Positions 25,936-33,455 of a stretch of DNA of 33,455 nt are shown piece by piece; positions within the stretch are counted from its first letter, which is position 1, and each line of letters begins with the position of its first letter. The notes under the pieces were generated by a model. That model was given only the letters and a program-made list of their open reading frames with translations, was not told the origin of the DNA and did not search any database. Where the stretch lies: positions 1-33,455 of the forward strand of contig CALCEM010000039.1 in the NCBI GenBank assembly GCA_937900285.1, read 5' to 3'. The position numbers and the translations under genes were made by a program. The stretch is from an uncultured Fretibacterium sp. (GTDB taxonomy: Bacteria; Synergistota; Synergistia; Synergistales; Aminobacteriaceae).

Positions 25936-26113
25936 AATTTTTTAATTCCCCTTCGTTATTCGTTGAAATAAAAATAAATTTAAAATTTGAATTATTTGTA
26001 AAATTAAGACTTTCATTAAATTATTTTATAAACCAGATATTTAATATATACTTTTCGAACTCACTTAAAATTAAAACCAGAAAAAATTTTTTTACGAGGG
26101 GGATATTCGTATT

Positions 26114-27304
26114 ATGAAAATGGGACTTGTTCCAAAATTAATAATTGCGATCATAATCGGTACATTGATCGGGTTATACTTGCCTTTATGGATTTGTCGG
26201 ACGATCGTGACGGCTTCGGGAATTTTCAGCACGTTTTTAAAATTTGTAATTCCTTTGATGATTTTAGCATATGTAACGATGGGTATAGCTGATTTATCAC
26301 AGGGAGCAGGAAAATTATTAATTTTAACCGTAATATTAGCTTATGGTTCTACGTTAATAGCCGGCAGTGCTTCGTTTGTAATTTCAAATTCGTTATTTCC
26401 GAGTTTTATGAGCGCTGATGCTCTGGAAAAAATTCAGGCTACTGCGGATAAATCTGTGGCGAGTTATTTCAGTTTGAATATTCCTCCGTTACTTGATACT
26501 TTATCGGCTGTAGTAATGGCTTTTATGTTGGGTTTATGTTTATCGGCCATGAAGGGCAAAGAGATAGGGATGTCACTTTATAACGGCATGAAAGATTTTT
26601 CAGGGATCATCGACAAAGTTTTAAATAAAGTTATTGTCCCGTTATTGCCTTTATATATTTGCGGGACGTTTGTCGACATGACTTACTCAGGAAAGACGTT
26701 CACGATTTTGGGAATTTTATGGAAAGTGTTTTTAGTCGTTATAGCGATGCATTTATGTTACATAGTAATTCAGTTTATAGTCGCCGGAACTTTAAGCGCT
26801 AAAAATCCATTTACGTTAATCAAAAATCAAATTGCAGGTTACGCGACGGCACTCGGTACACAATCATCAGCAGCAACGATCCCGGTAAATTTGCAATGTG
26901 CAGAAAAAGATGGAATAAGCGCGGAAATTAGAAATTTTGTTGTTCCGTTATGCGCAAATATTCACATGTGCGGTTCAATGATTACGATAACAGCATGTGC
27001 AACGGCAGTCTGTTTAATGAATCAATTGCCTATAAGTTTAAGCACAGTAATACCGTTTATAATGACGCTCGGCATTGCGATGGTTGCATCACCAGGTGCA
27101 CCGGGCGGATCGATTATGACGGCACTGCCATTTTTATATATGATATTCGGAAAAGAAGCAGGAGACCCAAACGGATCAATTTGCGCGATAATGGTAGCGT
27201 TATATATTACTCAGGATTCATTTGGAACGGCCTGTAACGTTTCCGGCGATAACGCAATCGGAGTAATAGTAAATACGATTTATGAAAAATGGATCAAGGC
27301 ATAA
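26114..27304 (+). CDS. DAACS-family symporter, probably for serine
   Basis: A 396-residue sodium-coupled transporter of the dicarboxylate/amino acid:cation symporter family, with eight membrane helices and two re-entrant hairpins. HP1 shows ALGTQSSAATIPVNLQ and HP2 shows VASPGAPGGSI. In helix 8, Asp368, Thr372 and Asn375 are kept from the D-x-x-R-T-x-x-N substrate motif, but the Arg that binds the side-chain carboxylate of Glu/Asp is Gly371. This points to a neutral amino acid. Only six bases separate it from sdaAB, so serine is the likely substrate. GAGGGGGAT lies upstream of the ATG, and TATACT (26047-26052) is a possible -10. Confidence 0.88.
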   Translation: MKMGLVPKLIIAIIIGTLIGLYLPLWICRTIVTASGIFSTFLKFVIPLMILAYVTMGIADLSQGAGKLLILTVILAYGSTLIAGSASFVISNSLFPSFMSADALEKIQATADKSVASYFSLNIPPLLDTLSAVVMAFMLGLCLSAMKGKEIGMSLYNGMKDFSGIIDKVLNKVIVPLLPLYICGTFVDMTYSGKTFTILGILWKVFLVVIAMHLCYIVIQFIVAGTLSAKNPFTLIKNQIAGYATALGTQSSAATIPVNLQCAEKDGISAEIRNFVVPLCANIHMCGSMITITACATAVCLMNQLPISLSTVIPFIMTLGIAMVASPGAPGGSIMTALPFLYMIFGKEAGDPNGSICAIMVALYITQDSFGTACNVSGDNAIGVIVNTIYEKWIKA

Positions 27305-27310
27305 AAAATT

Positions 27311-27979
27311 ATGAATGTATTTGACATAATCGGTCCAATAATGATCGGGCCATCAAGTTCTCATACGGCTGGGGCAGTACGTCTTGGCCGTGTCGCAAAT
27401 AAAGTCATGGATAATAAAAAACCCGTTGAGCTTGAAATAATTTTGTCCGGCTCATTCGCTAGAACTTACAGAGGACACGGAACGGATCGCGCGTTATTAG
27501 CTGGGGTAATGGGTTATCACAGTTATTCCGAAGAGATTCGCGATGCTTTGGAAATTGCAAAAGATAACGGCATCAATTATAAATTTATCGAGCAGGATAT
27601 TCCCGGAGCGCATCCGAACACAGCCAGAATAAAATTTAAACTTGAAGACGGAACAAACGGAACTGTTGAAGGTGCGAGCATCGGGGGCGGAAATATTCGT
27701 GTTGATTTGGTGAACGGTATGCGTGTAGATTTCACCGGTGAAAATAATACGATTCTGGTTTTACATTGGGATAAACCCGGAGTAATTGCGGATGTTACGA
27801 ATTTAATGCGCTTAAAATATTCGCACGTAAATATTTCAAATTTTCATTTGTCACGAAAAGAACGCGGAGGAGAAGCTCTCATGACGATCGAAATTGACGG
27901 CCTCCCAGAAAACGGAATGACCGAAGATATTCGCGGTTTAAGTAATGTAATAAATGCGTTATTGATTCGTGCTATATGA
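27311..27979 (+). CDS. sdaAB: L-serine dehydratase, iron-sulfur type, beta subunit
   Basis: A 222-residue beta subunit of the oxygen-sensitive L-serine ammonia-lyase (serine to pyruvate and ammonia). It begins NVFDIIGPIMIGPSSSHTAG, the family's most conserved stretch, followed by GSFARTYRGHGTDRALLAG. The last 75 residues form an ACT domain (LVLHWDKPGVIADVTNLM), which binds serine in relatives. The two-subunit arrangement is that of Bacillus and Clostridium enzymes. It is followed 15 bases later by the alpha subunit. Confidence 0.95.
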   Translation: MNVFDIIGPIMIGPSSSHTAGAVRLGRVANKVMDNKKPVELEIILSGSFARTYRGHGTDRALLAGVMGYHSYSEEIRDALEIAKDNGINYKFIEQDIPGAHPNTARIKFKLEDGTNGTVEGASIGGGNIRVDLVNGMRVDFTGENNTILVLHWDKPGVIADVTNLMRLKYSHVNISNFHLSRKERGGEALMTIEIDGLPENGMTEDIRGLSNVINALLIRAI

Positions 27980-27994
27980 GGTAAAAATTTTAAA

Positions 27995-28882
27995 ATGTTA
28001 AATTATGATTCAATAAACGAGCTTGTTCAGGCCGCGAAAAACGAAAATAAAAAGATCAGCGAAATAGTTTTAAACGATCAAGCTAAAGAGATGGACACTC
28101 CTGCAGAAGAAATATTTTCACGAATGGAAAAAAGTTTTAACGTAATGTGCGAAGCTGTTAAGGCTGGTCAGGATGAGAATTTAAAATCTATGTCGGGTTT
28201 AACTGGCGGAGAAGGCTTCAAGATGAAAAATTATTCTGAAAGTGATAACACTCTGTCAGGAAAATTTATGAGTAAAGCGATGTCGATGGCTTTGGCTGTA
28301 GCTGGTTATAATGCTTCGATGGGCAAAATAGTTGCGACTCCGACGGCAGGAAGTTGCGGAATAATGCCGGGTTGTTTAGTCAGTTTATACGATGAGAAGC
28401 GAGCCGACAAAAAAAATATTATAATGTCAATGTTTACGGCTGGAGCTTTCGGAATAGTAATCGCTAAAAATGCTTCGATAGCTGGAGCGCAGGGAGGTTG
28501 TCAAGCTGAATGCGGTTCTGCATCTGGAATGGCTGCGGCTGCATTGGTTGAACTGATGGGCGGAAGTCCTGAACAATGTGCGGATGCCTGTGCGATTTCT
28601 ATTGCGAATCAATTGGGTTTAGTATGTGATCCGGTTGCCGGGCTTGTTGAAATTCCCTGCATAAAACGAAATGTTTCGGGAGTAATGATAGCATTTTCTT
28701 CGGCTGACATGGCGTTATCTGGAATAAAAGCATATATCCCTGTTGATGAATGTATTACGGCAATGAAAAATGTCGGAGATGCTTTAATCCCTGCATTAAA
28801 AGAGACAGCGCTCGGCGGATTAGCTTCGACTCCGACGGGGAAATTTTTAAAACAAAAAGTTTTTGGCAAGGATAAAGAATAA
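27995..28882 (+). CDS. sdaAA: L-serine dehydratase, iron-sulfur type, alpha subunit
   Basis: A 295-residue catalytic subunit. It contains the cysteines that hold the [4Fe-4S] cluster within TPTAGSCGIMPGCL, AQGGCQAECGSASGMAAAA and GLVCDPVAGLVEIPCIKRN. Length and order match the SdaAA family. GAGG before the ATG overlaps the end of sdaAB. With the transporter and beta subunit it makes a complete path from serine uptake to pyruvate plus ammonia, fitting amino acid fermentation. Confidence 0.96.
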   Translation: MLNYDSINELVQAAKNENKKISEIVLNDQAKEMDTPAEEIFSRMEKSFNVMCEAVKAGQDENLKSMSGLTGGEGFKMKNYSESDNTLSGKFMSKAMSMALAVAGYNASMGKIVATPTAGSCGIMPGCLVSLYDEKRADKKNIIMSMFTAGAFGIVIAKNASIAGAQGGCQAECGSASGMAAAALVELMGGSPEQCADACAISIANQLGLVCDPVAGLVEIPCIKRNVSGVMIAFSSADMALSGIKAYIPVDECITAMKNVGDALIPALKETALGGLASTPTGKFLKQKVFGKDKE

Positions 28883-28905
28883 AAATTTAAAATAAATAAA
28901 TAAAA

Positions 28906-29319
28906 ATGGCGCGTGTATTATGTTTAGATATTGGTACGGTCAGGGTCGGAGCTGCTATAACTGATCCTGGCTGTATTATTGCTCAAGGTTTAGGGGTTTG
29001 GAATGCTGAAAACTGGTTAAACGATTTTGATGAGTGTTTAAAAAAATATTCACCCGAAAAAATTATAATCGGTATGCCGAAGAGGACAGACGGGAAATTT
29101 AGTCAGGCGTGCGAGAACATCAGAAATATAATTAAATTATTGCGTGAAAAATATCCGGAAAAAATTTTTATAGAATGGGACGAAAGATTTACGACGGTGA
29201 TAGCGCAACAGGTTTTAATTTCGGCTGATGTATCGCGCAAAAATCGTAAAAAGCACGTTGATAAATTGGCAGCAGTCTTAATTTTGGAGAGCTGGCTTGA
29301 ATATAATAATTTAAAATAA
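28906..29319 (+). CDS. ruvX: RuvX/YqgF-family Holliday junction resolvase-like nuclease
   Basis: A 137-residue RNase H-fold protein. It shows LCLDIGTVRVG with metal-binding Asp8, IIGMPKRTDG, EWDERFTT and the C-terminal KKHVDKLAAVLILESWL, all signature elements. Relatives act as Holliday junction resolvases and in 16S rRNA maturation. No ribosome site is visible before the ATG; it lies 23 bases after sdaAA and probably shares its mRNA. Confidence 0.92.
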   Translation: MARVLCLDIGTVRVGAAITDPGCIIAQGLGVWNAENWLNDFDECLKKYSPEKIIIGMPKRTDGKFSQACENIRNIIKLLREKYPEKIFIEWDERFTTVIAQQVLISADVSRKNRKKHVDKLAAVLILESWLEYNNLK

Positions 29320-29349
29320 ATTTGCGAGGGGCATAAATAAAAATAAAAA

Positions 29350-29772
29350 ATGTTTTACAAATCTGAAAGTATAAAAATTAACGCAGTCAATAAAATTTAT
29401 AAAAATATAAATACGCCTGATGATTTATATAACGCATTATTACGAATTTGGTGCGAATATACTTGCGCGCCTCGAATGCGTCAAAATTGGAATTATGAAA
29501 ATATTACGCTCGGTCAATGTTCGATCACGGCGTTTTTAGCTCAAGATATTTTTGGCGGAAAAGTTTACGGAGTGCCGTTAGATGACGGTGAAAATTATCA
29601 TTGTTATAATGTCGCAAGTAATTTAATTTTTGATTTAACGAGCGAACAATTTAATTTTAAGCTGGATTATAAAAATAATATTGAGCAGTTTAGAGAAAAG
29701 CATTTTTTAAAGCAGGAAAAAAAATTACGTTACGAATATTTAAAAAATGAACTTGAAAAATTAACGAGGTGA
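29350..29772 (+). CDS. YunG-like protein with conserved Cys, His and Asp
   Basis: A 140-residue cytoplasmic protein. It contains LGQCSITAFLAQDIFGGKV, then HCYN and IFDLTSEQF. This 'LGQC..TA...QD..GG, H..N, DLT.EQF' pattern resembles proteins annotated as YunG-like; the Cys, His and Asp could form a papain-like or transglutaminase-like site. The C-terminus is a charged helix. A GCGAGGGGC ribosome site lies 17 bases from the ATG, further than usual. The end of this gene holds the ribosome site of the next one. Activity not known. Confidence 0.65.
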   Translation: MFYKSESIKINAVNKIYKNINTPDDLYNALLRIWCEYTCAPRMRQNWNYENITLGQCSITAFLAQDIFGGKVYGVPLDDGENYHCYNVASNLIFDLTSEQFNFKLDYKNNIEQFREKHFLKQEKKLRYEYLKNELEKLTR

Positions 29773-29777
29773 CAGCC

Positions 29778-30527
29778 ATGAAAAAAATAATTTTGAGTTT
29801 TATATTATGTTTAAGTTTCACATCAAATTTATACGCAAAATCTTACGGAGGCCCGGAACTTGATAATTTAATGACGAGAGCTTACGCCGGTGATGTTAAT
29901 GCTTATGTCGAAATAGGAACGAAATATTTTAACGCTCAGGATTACGATAACGCATATAAATGGTTTAGAGATGCTGCCGAACGCGGTAATACTGTGGCAA
30001 TGGACAGACTTGGGTATTTATATCATCATAAATTGGGACGTTATACAGATATTCAGGAGGCTGTAAACTGGTATTACATGGCCGCAAATTTGGGAAATCT
30101 TCACGCTCAATATAATTTAGCATTTATGTATTACGAAGGTTTGGGGGTTGCGAAAAATATTAAAGAGGCTGAAAGATTATGGCGTGATGCTGCGTACAAA
30201 GGTGAGAAAAATTCTCAAAAGCGGTTAAATATCAAATTAATTGATCCTGCTGAAATTGGCCGCGAATTGTGCAATGATTATAATGCTGTTAAAAATAAAT
30301 ACAGAAATAAAAATATTATTTTGCGCGGAAGAATAAATAATTTAAACGGAAATATTATGATTTTCACGAACGATGAACCCCATAAAACTGAAATAAAGTG
30401 CGTTCTGAACAGTAAGCCCAAAATTTACGAAGGAGACATTATAACTTTAAGCGGAAATATTTCGGCAGTCGAGAGCAGAGCCATAACTCTAAACGATTGC
30501 AGAATTTTAGCTTCAGGAAATAATTAA
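29778..30527 (+). CDS. Exported Sel1-repeat protein with OB-fold-like C-terminus
   Basis: A 249-residue protein. Signal peptide KKIILSFILCLSFTSNLYA, then three Sel1-like helical repeats (YDNAYKWFRDAAERGNTVAM, IQEAVNWYYMAANLGNLHAQ and NIKEAERLWRDAAYKGEKNS). The final 90 residues (YRNKNIILRGRINN, IYEGDIITLSGNISAVESRA) look like the small OB-fold domain called tRNA_anti-like. I start at ATG 29778, with GAGGTGA just upstream; a GTG three codons earlier overlaps the previous stop. It ends only 14 bases from the convergent toxin gene, with no terminator seen. Confidence 0.82.
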   Translation: MKKIILSFILCLSFTSNLYAKSYGGPELDNLMTRAYAGDVNAYVEIGTKYFNAQDYDNAYKWFRDAAERGNTVAMDRLGYLYHHKLGRYTDIQEAVNWYYMAANLGNLHAQYNLAFMYYEGLGVAKNIKEAERLWRDAAYKGEKNSQKRLNIKLIDPAEIGRELCNDYNAVKNKYRNKNIILRGRINNLNGNIMIFTNDEPHKTEIKCVLNSKPKIYEGDIITLSGNISAVESRAITLNDCRILASGNN

Positions 30528-30541
30528 ATTAATTATCAATT

Positions 30542-30952
30542 TCAAAAGATTTTCATAATATACTCTTCGGGTGTGAGAGCCTGAATTTTACTGCCTTCAA
30601 AGTCTTTTGTGTTTCGCGTAATTATATAATCTGCTTTAATCCTTTCAGCTGTAACGGTTTGTATAGCATCTTCAAAATCTTTCCAGTTCATTTTTGTTGC
30701 AGATTTAAGATCGCTTTCCTTTAAATCTTCAAACCTAAAAATTTTAGATAATCTGTCAAAAACTTTTTCGATACGTTCAGGATTCAAATTCTTACGCATT
30801 ATATAAACAATATCCGCAAACGAAAGCGCAGAAACATGTCCCTCAACTTCCTTCAGATGACATAATCTCCATATTGTAAAAGAATCCCCGTAATGCTTCT
30901 GTCTTTCCTGAAGCACATCCAATAAAATATTAGTGTCAATTAGCAAGACCAT
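30542..30952 (-). CDS. PIN-domain toxin (VapC-like)
   Basis: A 136-residue PIN-domain ribonuclease. The acidic metal site is intact: Asp6 in LLIDTN, Glu94/Asp95 in WKDFEDAIQ and Asp117 in TRNTKDF. In relatives it cleaves tRNA or other RNA when freed from its antitoxin. The start overlaps the antitoxin gene by 17 bases, with GAGGG inside that gene as ribosome site, so translation is coupled. Length and pattern fit the PIN_3 group. Confidence 0.88.
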   Translation of the reverse strand: MVLLIDTNILLDVLQERQKHYGDSFTIWRLCHLKEVEGHVSALSFADIVYIMRKNLNPERIEKVFDRLSKIFRFEDLKESDLKSATKMNWKDFEDAIQTVTAERIKADYIITRNTKDFEGSKIQALTPEEYIMKIF

Positions 30953-31181
30953 ATTTTGCCCTCAATGCTTTAGTTCTTTCTTCGTCTATGTCGTACTCTT
31001 TGTTTAAAATTCCTGTAAGTTCATCAACTAAACTTCTGATTACTTCACTTTTTGGAATTAATCTGCCAACCTCCTCGCCGTCTCGCGTAATTATCACGTT
31101 AATATTTTCGTCCGAAAGCATATCAATATATTTGCCAGCATTATTTTTAAAATTTTCTTCCGTAACATATTCAAGAGCCAT
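30936..31181 (-). CDS. Phd/YefM-like antitoxin
   Basis: An 81-residue antitoxin. The N-terminal half (MALEYVTEENFKNNAGKYID, then NVIITRDGEEVGRLIP) is the Phd/YefM DNA-binding fold, and the charged C-terminal half (about 47-81) would wrap the toxin. I start at MALEYV with GGAGGAA upstream; an upstream TTG overlaps the ribosome site. As usual it precedes its toxin and probably represses their shared promoter. Confidence 0.82.
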   Translation of the reverse strand: MALEYVTEENFKNNAGKYIDMLSDENINVIITRDGEEVGRLIPKSEVIRSLVDELTGILNKEYDIDEERTKALRAKYGLAN

Positions 31182-31233
31182 TATAAAAATTTCCTCCTGC
31201 AAAATAAAAATAAAAATAAAATTCTATGCGTCG

Positions 31234-31239
31234 ATTATA
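31234..31239 (-). promoter_or_regulatory. -10 box of the toxin-antitoxin operon
   Basis: TATAAT on the minus strand, within TTGTATAATCG, 52 bases before the antitoxin start. No good -35 is seen, and no clear operator palindrome. Confidence 0.4.
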
Positions 31240-31243
31240 CAAT

Positions 31244-31284
31244 AAAAAATCCCTCCTCCGAGCTTATAACCCAAAAGGAAGGGA
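31244..31284 (-). terminator. Terminator after the galactarate dehydratase gene
   Basis: On the minus strand TCCCTTCC faces GGAGGAGGGA (TCCCT/AGGGA paired plus an imperfect extension), followed by six Ts. Confidence 0.6.
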
Positions 31285-31314
31285 ATATATATAATATTTT
31301 TTTCTTACAAATTT

Positions 31315-32823
31315 CTAAGTTATCGGCGCAGGGTTAAAAATACACAAATAATTATGTAATTTATATTTTTCAGAATATGGCTGTTTAATTCCGCTCGCAA
31401 CGTCAAGAATAAAATTAAATAATTCCGTCCCAACATCTGAAATATTTTTTTCACCAGTCACAACATCCCCCGCACTTATATCAATTATGTCCGGCCATTG
31501 TTCTTTCATTTCGTTGCGCGAACAAACTTTTATAACCGGAGCAGCCGCTAAACCGTACGGAGTTCCGCGTCCTGTCATGAAAACTTGTAAACCGATCCCG
31601 CTCGCTAATTGACACGGACCGCAAACTATATCGCTGGCAGGTGTCGCCGCATAAATTTCCCCGTGCTTAGTCGGACGTTCCGCAGGTGATAATACTTCAA
31701 CAATTGGAGATGTTCCGCTCTTTGCAATCGACCCCATAGCTTTTTCAACGATGTTGCTTAAACCGCCTTTTTTATTTCCCGGCGTTGGGTTCGCACTGCG
31801 ATCAACTTCGCCATCAAGTAAATATTTATCATACCAGCGCATCTCATCAGCTAATTTATTACGTACTTCTTCACTGACACATCTCTCAGCTATTAAATGC
31901 ACCCCGTCACGAACTTCTGTAATTTCGCTAAATAAAACTGTCGCTCCTCCCTGCACTAACATATCCGCAGCATAACCCGCCGAAGGATTAGCAGAAACTC
32001 CTGAAAATGCATCACTTCCTCCGCATTGCATTCCGATTAATAAATCGCTTAACGGTAATTCTTCGCGACGACGTTCATTTAAAATTTTTAATTTCTTTTC
32101 GGCCATATCACAAATTGCGCTGATCATAGCGTCAAAACCTTTACAGTCTTGAAGCACTATAACATTTTCAGGCGTATTATTTTCTTCGCCAACTAACATA
32201 TCAACCGTTAATTTTTCACAACCCAACGAGACGACCATTAATTGACCGCCAAAATTTGGATGCTTCGCTATATTCTGTAATGCCCTTATCGGAAATTTTG
32301 CGTTCGGGGCTTTTATCGCAACTCCGCAACCGTATGCATGTGTAACAGCCGTAACATCATCGACATTTTTATATTTCGGCAATAATTCACGCTTAATTTT
32401 TTCGACTGCTACATTTAAAACACCCTCAACACATTGCACAGTCGTCTGAATCCCCAAAATATTCCGAGTGCCTGCGTAAAATCCGGGATTCCTGTAACCT
32501 AAAAAAGTTTTTCGAGGAGCTTGTGGCAAATCTTTTTTTATATTCACACCCCAAGGCATGTTATCAACTGATGGCGATACAGGAAGCCTCAACATATATT
32601 CATTAATCCAAGCACCTTTTTTTATTTCATCAAGCGCATATCCCAAAACTACACCATAACGTATTACTTCGCCATCCTTCGGAATATCTACTAACGCAAA
32701 TTTATGAGCTTGAGGTATTTCATCACGCGTAACAACTCCCGGTAATAATTCGACACCCTTCGGAGTATCATGCGTCACAACCGCGACATTATCACGATCA
32801 GTTAATTTGACATAATCCCGCAA
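31315..32823 (-). CDS. garD: Galactarate dehydratase (UxaA/GarD family)
   Basis: A 502-residue enzyme that removes water from galactarate (mucate) to give 5-dehydro-4-deoxy-D-glucarate. The N-terminal 90 residues are a SAF domain (KLTDRDNVAVVTHDT). The catalytic part has THAYGCGVA, GMQCGGSDAFSGVSANPSAG, the run DRSANPTPGNKKGGLSNIVE, EIYAATPASDIVCGPCQLAS and the end LHNYLCIFNPAPIT, which I recognise as GarD rather than altronate dehydratase UxaA, though the two are close. Start is TTG with GGGAGGCAGG upstream. No aldolase, reductase or transporter for sugar acids is adjacent; the aldolase at 16444 is too far away to be tied to it. Confidence 0.85.
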   Translation of the reverse strand: MRDYVKLTDRDNVAVVTHDTPKGVELLPGVVTRDEIPQAHKFALVDIPKDGEVIRYGVVLGYALDEIKKGAWINEYMLRLPVSPSVDNMPWGVNIKKDLPQAPRKTFLGYRNPGFYAGTRNILGIQTTVQCVEGVLNVAVEKIKRELLPKYKNVDDVTAVTHAYGCGVAIKAPNAKFPIRALQNIAKHPNFGGQLMVVSLGCEKLTVDMLVGEENNTPENVIVLQDCKGFDAMISAICDMAEKKLKILNERRREELPLSDLLIGMQCGGSDAFSGVSANPSAGYAADMLVQGGATVLFSEITEVRDGVHLIAERCVSEEVRNKLADEMRWYDKYLLDGEVDRSANPTPGNKKGGLSNIVEKAMGSIAKSGTSPIVEVLSPAERPTKHGEIYAATPASDIVCGPCQLASGIGLQVFMTGRGTPYGLAAAPVIKVCSRNEMKEQWPDIIDISAGDVVTGEKNISDVGTELFNFILDVASGIKQPYSEKYKLHNYLCIFNPAPIT

Positions 32824-32871
32824 AATTTTCCTGCCTCCCTCAAAAAAATTTACATAACGTTAAAATTTTTC

Positions 32872-32899
32872 TTGAAATATCAGTATTATGCGTTAAAAT
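32872..32899 (+). promoter_or_regulatory. Promoter of the phase-variable lipoprotein gene
   Basis: TTGAAA (32872-32877), 16 bases, TAAAAT (32894-32899), 70 bases before the ATG. The hairpin at 32914-32936 would be near the 5' end of the mRNA. Confidence 0.5.
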
Positions 32900-32913
32900 A
32901 ACCTTAACACAAA

Positions 32914-32936
32914 CTGGCAGTTATTTTTTCTGCCAG
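32914..32936. repeat. Perfect 7-base hairpin in the lipoprotein leader
   Basis: CTGGCAG, a 9-base loop, CTGCCAG. No T-run follows on either strand, so it is not an ordinary terminator. It could protect the 5' end of the mRNA or be a protein-binding operator. Confidence 0.65.
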
Positions 32937-32968
32937 ACACTAAAAAAATATCATAATGGAGGTACCTT

Positions 32969-33455
32969 ATGAAAACTGTAAAATTGTATAGTGGGGGGGG
33001 AATTTAAACTAGTCCTTTTTCTTCTCTCAACTCTTTTACTTACTTTTTTTGTTGCCTGTGACAATGGCGATAAAGAAAACACACCAAGCGATTCTGTCAC
33101 ACCGACAGAAACTGTTTACACTTGGGTCGTAGATCCCGATATGGCTACAGCTCTGAACGTAGATGCCGGCACCTACACAATCAATGCAAAATCAGACAAA
33201 ACATTCACCACCAGTCTCGGAACGACTGCTGTCGCAAGCGGAACATGGACACTCACAGATACAACCCTTTCCGCATTAATCTCAAAAGAGCTGAATGCTG
33301 GCGGAACTGCTCTTGAAGATGTAACTCCGTATACGCTCACATTCACCGTTGGCTCAAGCAATGTCCTTACGCTCGTTTCGGGCGAAAACATCACTCCAAC
33401 CCCAGGTCCAGTCACGGACGCCACGACGACCTACACATGGGTTCTCGACGAGGAG
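32969..33455 (+). CDS. Lipoprotein gene switched off by a G8 tract, 3' end beyond window
   Basis: GGAGG (32958-32962) and ATG open MKTVKLYSGGG, but after the G8 tract this frame stops at 33005-33007. The other frame is open from 33000 to the window end (152 codons). With seven or ten Gs the two join into MKTVKLYSGGEFK, a hydrophobic stretch LVLFLLSTLLLTFFVA and Cys: a standard lipoprotein signal. The mature part is Thr-rich, with strands such as ETVYTWVVDPDMATALNVDA and a second copy starting TTYTWVLDEE, so a domain of roughly 110 residues seems to repeat. The body is about 45-53% GC with many C-ending codons, unlike its neighbours. A GTG at 32991 could start the open frame but has no ribosome site. 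Function unknown; probably a surface antigen or adhesin. Confidence 0.75.
32993..33000 (+). repeat. G8 tract, candidate phase-variation switch
   Basis: Eight Gs at codons 9-11 of the lipoprotein gene. Eight puts the downstream gene out of frame; seven or ten restores it. Confidence 0.85.

Noticed and set aside
25936..26113. Possible riboswitch or small RNA before the serine operon
   Set aside because: Very AT-rich with no stable stem; only a weak -10-like TATACT and the ribosome site are visible.
33122..33316. Open frame of 64 codons in the lipoprotein region
   Set aside because: It lies in a different frame from the lipoprotein body, which is open across the whole region and begins with a clear lipoprotein signal.
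1..33455. Search by eye for tRNA, rRNA, insertion sequences and prophage genes
   Set aside because: No cloverleaf, rRNA core sequence, transposase motif or phage structural gene was recognised; a covariance-model search would be needed to be certain for small RNAs.

Overview
The window reads as AT-rich chromosomal DNA of a diderm, amino-acid-fermenting anaerobe, most likely a low-GC member of the Synergistota. The clues are a TolC-type outer membrane protein, several lipoproteins and periplasmic proteins, serine-deaminating and S9 peptidase genes, and a secreted protein (15275-16360) ending in a Ser-Gly-Cys-Asn motif, a hydrophobic helix and a basic tail, like the Synergist-CTERM sorting signal. 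The phylum call is an inference. Genes are tightly packed, most have GGAGG-type ribosome sites, and at least three use TTG starts (15275, 18920, 32823). I saw no tRNA, rRNA, CRISPR array or transposase.

Layout. 1-3203: a truncated APC amino acid permease divergent from a membrane-bound hybrid histidine kinase. 3299-7979: a small lipoprotein, an S9 peptidase and an EF-G2-like GTPase. 8113-10591 (minus): a probable signalling operon of zinc ribbon, tail-anchored protein, STAS protein and an ATPase fused to a cyclic-nucleotide-binding-like domain. 10742-13226 (minus): an operon of four exported low-complexity proteins, including one with 17 perfect ERERX pentapeptides. Divergent from it, 13379-16360 encodes a TolC-like protein, a lytic transglycosylase and the Synergist-CTERM-like protein. 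16444-18808: an aldolase of the DapA superfamily and an exported coiled-coil/TPR protein. 18920-23884: dnaJ, acpS, a slipin and alaS. 24062-25935: a membrane coiled-coil protein and an ankyrin protein. 26114-30527: serine uptake and breakdown (DAACS transporter, sdaAB, sdaAA), then ruvX, a YunG-like protein and a Sel1-repeat protein. 30542-31181 (minus): a Phd/PIN toxin-antitoxin pair. 31315-32823 (minus): garD-like galactarate dehydratase. 32969 to the end: a lipoprotein gene broken by a G8 tract.

The most interesting observation is at the right edge. A strong ribosome site and ATG open a short frame that runs through eight Gs and stops. Removing one G (or adding two) fuses it to a full lipoprotein signal and at least 140 further codons that are open to the window end. 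That is the arrangement expected of a phase-variable surface lipoprotein, and the gene body is much richer in GC than its surroundings. A second rare homopolymer, C8, sits inside a possible promoter at 24002-24009. The other notable system is the block of exported, highly charged proteins around 10742-13226, two of which share an S-D/E-Y-D/E-I-T-I motif at their C-termini.
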